Source: Cyanobacteriota bacterium (GTDB lineage: Bacteria; Cyanobacteriota; Cyanobacteriia; Leptolyngbyales; Leptolyngbyaceae). From it: a stretch of DNA of 7,614 nucleotides. The stretch lies in NCBI GenBank assembly GCA_027482985.1, contig JAIXVO010000119.1, forward strand, positions 1 through 7,614. The letters run 5' to 3'. Positions 4,237-7,614 of the stretch are shown here, piece after piece. The notes beneath the pieces are model-generated. The model worked only from the letters and a program-made list of their open reading frames with translations, searched no databases and had not been told where the DNA came from. The position numbers were made by a program, and so were the translations under genes. Every line of letters begins with the position of its first letter. Positions within the stretch are counted from its first letter, which is position 1.

Positions 4237-4624
4237 ATTTTTAAGTCTTGTTGACGTTCTGGAGATTCATGCAGACCAAATTCTCAGTTTTGGTGGGACT
4301 GCTGGCGTGCGGGATGAGGGTCTACTAGAATCAGCGCTTGCCCAACCACAAGTCACTTTTGGGGGGCAATTTCTGCATGCCACAATTGATGAACAAGCCG
4401 CCGCCTACTTGTATCACTTAGCCATGAATCATCCATTTATTGATGGCAACAAACGCACAGCTTATGCCGTGATGGATACATTTTTGCGAGTTAACGGTTA
4501 TGACCTCACCTTAACCAACGAGGAATCTTACACCCTTGTGCTGAATGTCGCCAATGGCATCACGAATAAAAGCGACCTCGCTAAGTTGCTGCAGCAATGC
4601 GTCACACCGACATTGATAAAATAG
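4223..4624 (+). CDS. doc: Doc-type Fic domain toxin
   Basis: This 133-residue protein is typical of Doc in length and layout. [15 protein letters not shown] (residues 6-20) opens the protein. [15 protein letters not shown] (28-42) follows, then the active-site motif [11 protein letters not shown] (70-80, with H70, F72, D74, N76 and R78 of the HxFx(D/N)(G/A)NKR signature). The Lys in place of the second Gly of AMPylating Fic proteins marks it as Doc-like. P1 Doc phosphorylates EF-Tu and stops translation, and the same is inferred here. I chose TTG at 4223, since it gives the normal family N-terminus and a 14-base overlap with the antitoxin. An ATG at 4160 would add 21 residues unlike the family and overlap the antitoxin deeply. 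GAAGAGG lies about 12 bases upstream. Only 46 bases separate its stop from purL. Confidence 0.9.
   Translation: MPTLKFLSLVDVLEIHADQILSFGGTAGVRDEGLLESALAQPQVTFGGQFLHATIDEQAAAYLYHLAMNHPFIDGNKRTAYAVMDTFLRVNGYDLTLTNEESYTLVLNVANGITNKSDLAKLLQQCVTPTLIK
4617..4622 (+). promoter_or_regulatory. Possible -10 element for purL
   Basis: TAAAAT (5 of 6 to consensus) overlaps the doc stop codon and would start transcripts about 40 bases before the purL ATG. No matching -35 is seen. Without it, purL would depend on read-through from the toxin pair. Confidence 0.22.
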
Positions 4625-4670
4625 AGCGGTCTTGAGGCATCTTGCCCTGTTGAATCTGGAGAACTGCCCT

Positions 4671-7031
4671 ATGTCTGCTTTATCGTCTGCGCCGTTTACC
4701 GCTGAAGCGATCGCGGCAGAAGGGATCAGGCCAGAAGAATATGAGGAGATTGTGCAACGGTTAGGTCGCCACCCGAACAAAGCCGAATTGGGAATGTTTG
4801 GGGTGATGTGGTCAGAGCATTGTTGCTACAAGAATTCGCGCCCGTTGTTGAAGCAATTCCCGACAGAGGGCGATCGCATCCTGGTTGGTCCGGGCGAGAA
4901 TGCAGGCGTAGTCGATTTGGGCAACGGATTACACCTGGCTTTCAAAATTGAATCCCACAATCACCCATCTGCTGTAGAACCGTTTCAGGGTGCGGCTACC
5001 GGGGTTGGCGGCATCCTGCGAGACATTTTCACGATGGGCGCCAGACCGATCGCCCTGCTCAATTCCCTCCGCTTCGGCAGCCTGGACGATGCCCGTACCC
5101 GCCGCTTGTTTCAAGGGGTCGTCGCTGGCATTTCTCACTATGGCAACTGTGTCGGGGTGCCCACTGTCGGTGGCGAAGTCTATTTCGATCGCGCCTATGC
5201 CGATAACCCGCTCGTGAATGTCATGGCATTGGGGTTGATGGAAACGCCAGCGATCGTGAAATCGGGAGCGAAGGGCATTGGCAATCCCGTGTTGTACGTC
5301 GGCTCCACCACTGGACGGGATGGGATGGGCGGTGCCAGCTTTGCCAGTGCCGAGTTGAGCGATGCCTCAATGGACGATCGCCCCGCTGTGCAAGTGGGTG
5401 ATCCCTTCCTGGAAAAATCTTTGATTGAAGCCTGCCTAGAAGCCTTCAAAACGGGAGCCGTTGTCGCCGCGCAAGATATGGGAGCCGCAGGCATCACCTG
5501 CTCAACCGCAGAAATGGCGGCGAAAGGTGGAGTCGGAGTGGAATTCGACCTGGACAAAATTCCAGTCCGCGAAACAGGCATGGTGCCTTACGAGTATTTG
5601 CTGTCGGAATCCCAGGAACGGATGCTGTTTGTCGCTGAAGCCGGACGCGAACAGGAATTGATCGATATTTTTGAGCGCTGGGGTCTGCATGCCGTCGTCG
5701 CTGGAACGGTCATTGCCGAACCCATTGTCCGCATTCTATTTAAAGGAGAAATTGCGGCTGAGATCCCCGCCACCGCCCTGGCAGACAATACCCCCATCTA
5801 CCATCGCGAACTGCTGGCAGAACCCCCCGAATACGCCAGACAAGCCTGGGATTGGACTAGCTCGTCCTTGCCAACTGCCGCGATCGCCGGGATTCACATT
5901 CAAGCCCAGTCATATACCTGGAATGATGTGCTGCTGACGTTGTTAGCCACTCCCACGATCGCCTCCAAACAATGGGTCTATCGCCAATACGATCATCAGG
6001 TGCAAAACAACACTGTCATGATGCCCGGTGGAGCAGATGCGGCGATCGTCCGAGCGCGTCCAATCAACTCCCCCAACCCCCAACCCCCAACCCCCAACCC
6101 CGGCGTTGCCGCGACCGTAGATTGCAACCCCCGCTATGTCTATCTGCATCCCTATGAAGGGGCGAAAAATGCGGTCGCCGAAGCCGCGCGGAATTTAAGC
6201 TGTGTGGGGGCGGAACCGCTGGCTGTTACCGATAATTTGAACTTTGGTAGTCCCGAAAAGCCGATTGGGTATTGGCAACTAGCAGAAGCCTGTCGGGGCC
6301 TATCAGAAGCCTGTCGCGCCTTTAATACTCCGGTGACGGGCGGCAATGTCTCCCTCTATAACGAAACGCTGGATGCGGACGGCAAACCCGCCCCGATCTA
6401 TCCCACGCCCGTCGTCGGCATGGTGGGACTGATCCCGGATCTCACCCAAATTTGCGGTCAAGGCTGGCGGCAGGAGAGCGACATCATTTATTTGTTAGGA
6501 GTGGCGATCGCCGATCGCGCCGCTCCTGCTGTCACCCTCGGTGGCTCCGAATATCTAGCAACGCTGCATCAGGTCGTTGCCGGAAAACCGCCCATTGTCG
6601 ATTTTGATCTGGAAGGTCGAGTCCAGAGTGCCTGTCGGGAGGGGATTCGGCAGGGTTGGGTACAGTCTGCCCATGATTGCGCGGAAGGCGGACTGGCGAT
6701 CTCGCTGGCAGAATCCTGCATCAGCGGCAACCGGGGCGCAAGCATTACCCTGCCTGTGACCAACCCGACTGTCCTGCGTTGGGATGAATTGCTGTTTGGG
6801 GAAGGCGGTGCCCGGATTGTCGTATCTGTCCCGCGATCGCACCAAGCCGCCTGGGAAACTTACCTGGAGCAACACTTGTCTGGTCACTGGCAAACTTTGG
6901 GGCAAGTGACAGGCGACAAATTGACGATCCACACGGCTGATCAACAAACTTTGATTCAGGCTCCCGTAGGTACTCTGAGCGATCGCTGGCAATTCGCGAT
7001 CGAGCGTGCCCTGGAGGTGAATGCTGAATAA
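4671..7031 (+). CDS. purL: Phosphoribosylformylglycinamidine synthase subunit PurL
   Basis: This 786-residue protein catalyses the fourth step of purine synthesis, FGAR + glutamine + ATP to FGAM, in complex with PurS and PurQ, neither of which is in this window. Hallmarks in order: [12 protein letters not shown] (46-57), [12 protein letters not shown] (75-86), [20 protein letters not shown] (91-110), GVPTVGGEV (162-170) and [12 protein letters not shown] (215-226). [20 protein letters not shown] (266-285), SESQERML (312-319), [18 protein letters not shown] (484-501), AVTDNLNFG (518-526), [11 protein letters not shown] (555-565) and [14 protein letters not shown] (669-682) follow. Both AIRS-like halves are intact. 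The ATG at 4671 has GGAGA 8 bases upstream and is preferred to a TTG at 4632. Oddly, residues 466-477 ([12 protein letters not shown]) are written by a CCCCCAA heptamer array in the linker between the two halves. The gene ends at a strong terminator and lacks an adjacent purF here. Confidence 0.97.
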   Translation: MSALSSAPFTAEAIAAEGIRPEEYEEIVQRLGRHPNKAELGMFGVMWSEHCCYKNSRPLLKQFPTEGDRILVGPGENAGVVDLGNGLHLAFKIESHNHPSAVEPFQGAATGVGGILRDIFTMGARPIALLNSLRFGSLDDARTRRLFQGVVAGISHYGNCVGVPTVGGEVYFDRAYADNPLVNVMALGLMETPAIVKSGAKGIGNPVLYVGSTTGRDGMGGASFASAELSDASMDDRPAVQVGDPFLEKSLIEACLEAFKTGAVVAAQDMGAAGITCSTAEMAAKGGVGVEFDLDKIPVRETGMVPYEYLLSESQERMLFVAEAGREQELIDIFERWGLHAVVAGTVIAEPIVRILFKGEIAAEIPATALADNTPIYHRELLAEPPEYARQAWDWTSSSLPTAAIAGIHIQAQSYTWNDVLLTLLATPTIASKQWVYRQYDHQVQNNTVMMPGGADAAIVRARPINSPNPQPPTPNPGVAATVDCNPRYVYLHPYEGAKNAVAEAARNLSCVGAEPLAVTDNLNFGSPEKPIGYWQLAEACRGLSEACRAFNTPVTGGNVSLYNETLDADGKPAPIYPTPVVGMVGLIPDLTQICGQGWRQESDIIYLLGVAIADRAAPAVTLGGSEYLATLHQVVAGKPPIVDFDLEGRVQSACREGIRQGWVQSAHDCAEGGLAISLAESCISGNRGASITLPVTNPTVLRWDELLFGEGGARIVVSVPRSHQAAWETYLEQHLSGHWQTLGQVTGDKLTIHTADQQTLIQAPVGTLSDRWQFAIERALEVNAE
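6070..6101 (+). repeat. CCCCCAA heptamer array inside purL
   Basis: Four perfect CCCCCAA units plus CCCC lie in frame within purL and encode the Pro/Asn/Gln/Thr linker at residues 467-477. On the minus strand this is five runs of four or more G separated by TT, an unusually strong G-quadruplex motif on the template strand. Three units equal 21 bases, so only gains or losses of three units keep the reading frame. Confidence 0.93.
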
Positions 7032-7071
7032 CCAAAAAGCGACACCCAACTTCTGGATGTCGCCCTTTTGG
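7032..7071. terminator. Bidirectional intrinsic terminator between purL and the DUF2382 gene
   Basis: GCGACA (7039-7044) pairs with TGTCGC (7058-7063), with an inner CCA/TGG extension after a mismatch. The stem is flanked by CCAAAAA on the left and CCTTTTGG on the right, giving a U-run after the stem in both directions. It begins at the base after the purL stop and lies between two convergent genes. Confidence 0.8.
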
Positions 7072-7096
7072 AATTGGAGCAAGTTTGGCAACGGTG

Positions 7097-7121
7097 ATGG
7101 TGATCAGAGAATGATCACCAT
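7097..7121. repeat. Perfect 10-bp inverted repeat with 5-base loop
   Basis: ATGGTGATCA, loop GAGAA, and TGATCACCAT match without a mismatch. No U-run follows on either strand. It could be a second RNA hairpin protecting 3' ends, or a binding site. The function is not evident. Confidence 0.6.
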
Positions 7122-7154
7122 GCTGAGGACTAGGCGCGGAAGCAAGATCCCTGC

Positions 7155-7188
7155 GATGCGTTACGGCTAGCGCCTAACACATCCTACA
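7155..7188. repeat. Degenerate interspersed palindrome (GATGCGTTA ... TAACACATC type)
   Basis: GATGCGTTA (7155-7163) and TAACACATC (7175-7183) are inverted repeats with one mismatch. GGC and GCC extend them inward and the tetraloop is TAGC, with CCTACA following. The form resembles short intergenic palindromes with GCGTTA/TAACGC arms that recur in many bacterial genomes. Copy number in this genome cannot be judged from one window. Confidence 0.45.
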
Positions 7189-7201
7189 GTTGAGGTTTTT
7201 C

Positions 7202-7236
7202 TTGCCCTTTGCCCTCTGCCTTCCGCCTTCTGCCTT
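7202..7236 (+). repeat. Heptamer tandem array, unit (T/C)TGCC(C/T)T (STRR-like)
   Basis: Five units with exact 7-base period are visible: TTGCCCT, TTGCCCT, CTGCCTT, CCGCCTT and CTGCCTT. The last unit overlaps the stop codon (7237-7235) of the DUF2382 gene read on the other strand. Confidence 0.82.
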
Positions 7237-7614
7237 AGATCTTGCGATCGCCCCGGTCAATCACGGGATTGCCATCGGTATCGATGTCCAGCCGCTCTTT
7301 CCGCAGAGTTTCTTCGGCTTCCACGTTCTGGCGATCGACTTCCTTCCGGACTCGCACTTCTTCCCGCACGAAGGCTTCCTTCCGAATGTCGGGGGTTTCT
7401 TCGTAGACATCGATGCGAGCGACTTCGCCTTCCTGGAATGCGCCTTCGCTGGCAATACCAACAGCTGCATCGGTCGGAGTGGAGCGTTCAATCACGACCC
7501 GTTCTTTTTCGATGGGCACAGTCACATGCGCGGTTTCGGTGTCAACGTGCTTACCTACTCGGACTGCGCCTGTTTGTTGGCGAGTTTTGTTGGCAATCAG
7601 CCGTTCTTCATACA
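7235..7614 (-). CDS. DUF2382 (YsnF/AvaK-like) domain protein, C-terminal part (cut by window edge)
   Basis: 125 residues are visible up to the window end; the N-terminus lies beyond 7614. The fragment starts YEERLIANKTRQQTGAVRVG and continues with the DUF2382 signature TETAHVTVPIEKERVVIER (residues 25-43). A heavily charged stretch with repeated E/R/K-V patterns follows (EEVRVRKEVDRQNVEAEETL, 92-111, then RKERLDID), ending DRGDRKI. This domain occurs in general-stress proteins of the YsnF/AvaK type, often after a PRC-barrel domain, which if present would be upstream of the window. Its biochemical function is not established. It is convergent with purL, separated by a bidirectional terminator. 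Its TAA stop falls inside a heptamer array, so the last codons may have been altered by the repeat. Confidence 0.85.
   Translation of the reverse strand, partial: YEERLIANKTRQQTGAVRVGKHVDTETAHVTVPIEKERVVIERSTPTDAAVGIASEGAFQEGEVARIDVYEETPDIRKEAFVREEVRVRKEVDRQNVEAEETLRKERLDIDTDGNPVIDRGDRKI

Noticed and set aside
4586..4597. 12-bp palindrome TTGCTGCAGCAA as an operator
   Set aside because: It encodes the conserved-type LLQQ end of Doc, so coding constraint is a sufficient explanation; it is mentioned only as context for purL.
4632..4670. TTG at 4632 as the purL start
   Set aside because: The ATG at 4671 has GGAGA 8 bases upstream and gives the expected PurL N-terminus.
5195..5581. Long minus-strand open frames inside purL (for example 5195-5581 and 6555-7091)
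   Set aside because: They are antisense to a fully conserved PurL sequence and show no domain of their own; they are a consequence of its GC-rich codon use.

Overview
The window looks like chromosomal DNA from a cyanobacterium, probably a filamentous or large-genome lineage. By eye there are roughly twenty copies of the HIP1 octamer GCGATCGC or close variants. There are also short tandem arrays with a strict 7-base period, of the STRR type described in filamentous cyanobacteria. The accessory gene families (Uma2 endonucleases, PIN and Doc toxin modules, UPF0175, DUF2382) are also typical of that group. No IS element, tRNA, rRNA or CRISPR array is visible.

Layout. 1-313 (-) is the N-terminal third of an aspartate-type aminotransferase, cut by the window edge, with nested palindromes upstream of it. 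425-1000 (-) is a Uma2-family protein. It is divergent from a small VOC/glyoxalase-fold protein at 1062-1466 (+) whose last codons run into a heptamer array. 1467-1942 has no convincing gene. It holds two facing heptamer arrays (1455-1510 and 1581-1733) and a minus-strand terminator-like hairpin. 1943-2608 (+) is a second, different Uma2 protein, and its stop codon abuts the stop codon of a convergent three-gene operon (3445 to 2609, -). That operon encodes an unrecognised 75-residue protein, a small probable antitoxin and a PIN-domain (VapC-type) toxin. A good extended -10 and a perfect 14-bp palindrome lie just upstream of it. 3556-3903 (+) is a UPF0175 antitoxin-like protein with no adjacent toxin. 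4015-4624 (+) is an overlapping Phd-like/Doc pair.

4671-7031 (+) is complete purL, the large subunit of FGAM synthase in purine biosynthesis. It carries an in-frame C-rich heptamer array that encodes a Pro/Asn-rich linker insert. A bidirectional terminator, a perfect hairpin and a degenerate interspersed palindrome fill the gap to a convergent DUF2382 (YsnF/AvaK-like) gene at 7235-7614 (-), cut by the window edge.

The region therefore reads as an accessory block of nuclease-like and toxin-antitoxin genes set between two metabolic genes (aminotransferase and purL). Four unrelated period-7 arrays punctuate it. Two of them overlap stop codons, one lies inside an essential-type gene, and two are strong G-quadruplex candidates on the minus strand. 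I did not find an obvious complete new defence system. The most promising unexplained items are the three-gene PIN operon with its unknown first protein, and the heptamer array inside purL.
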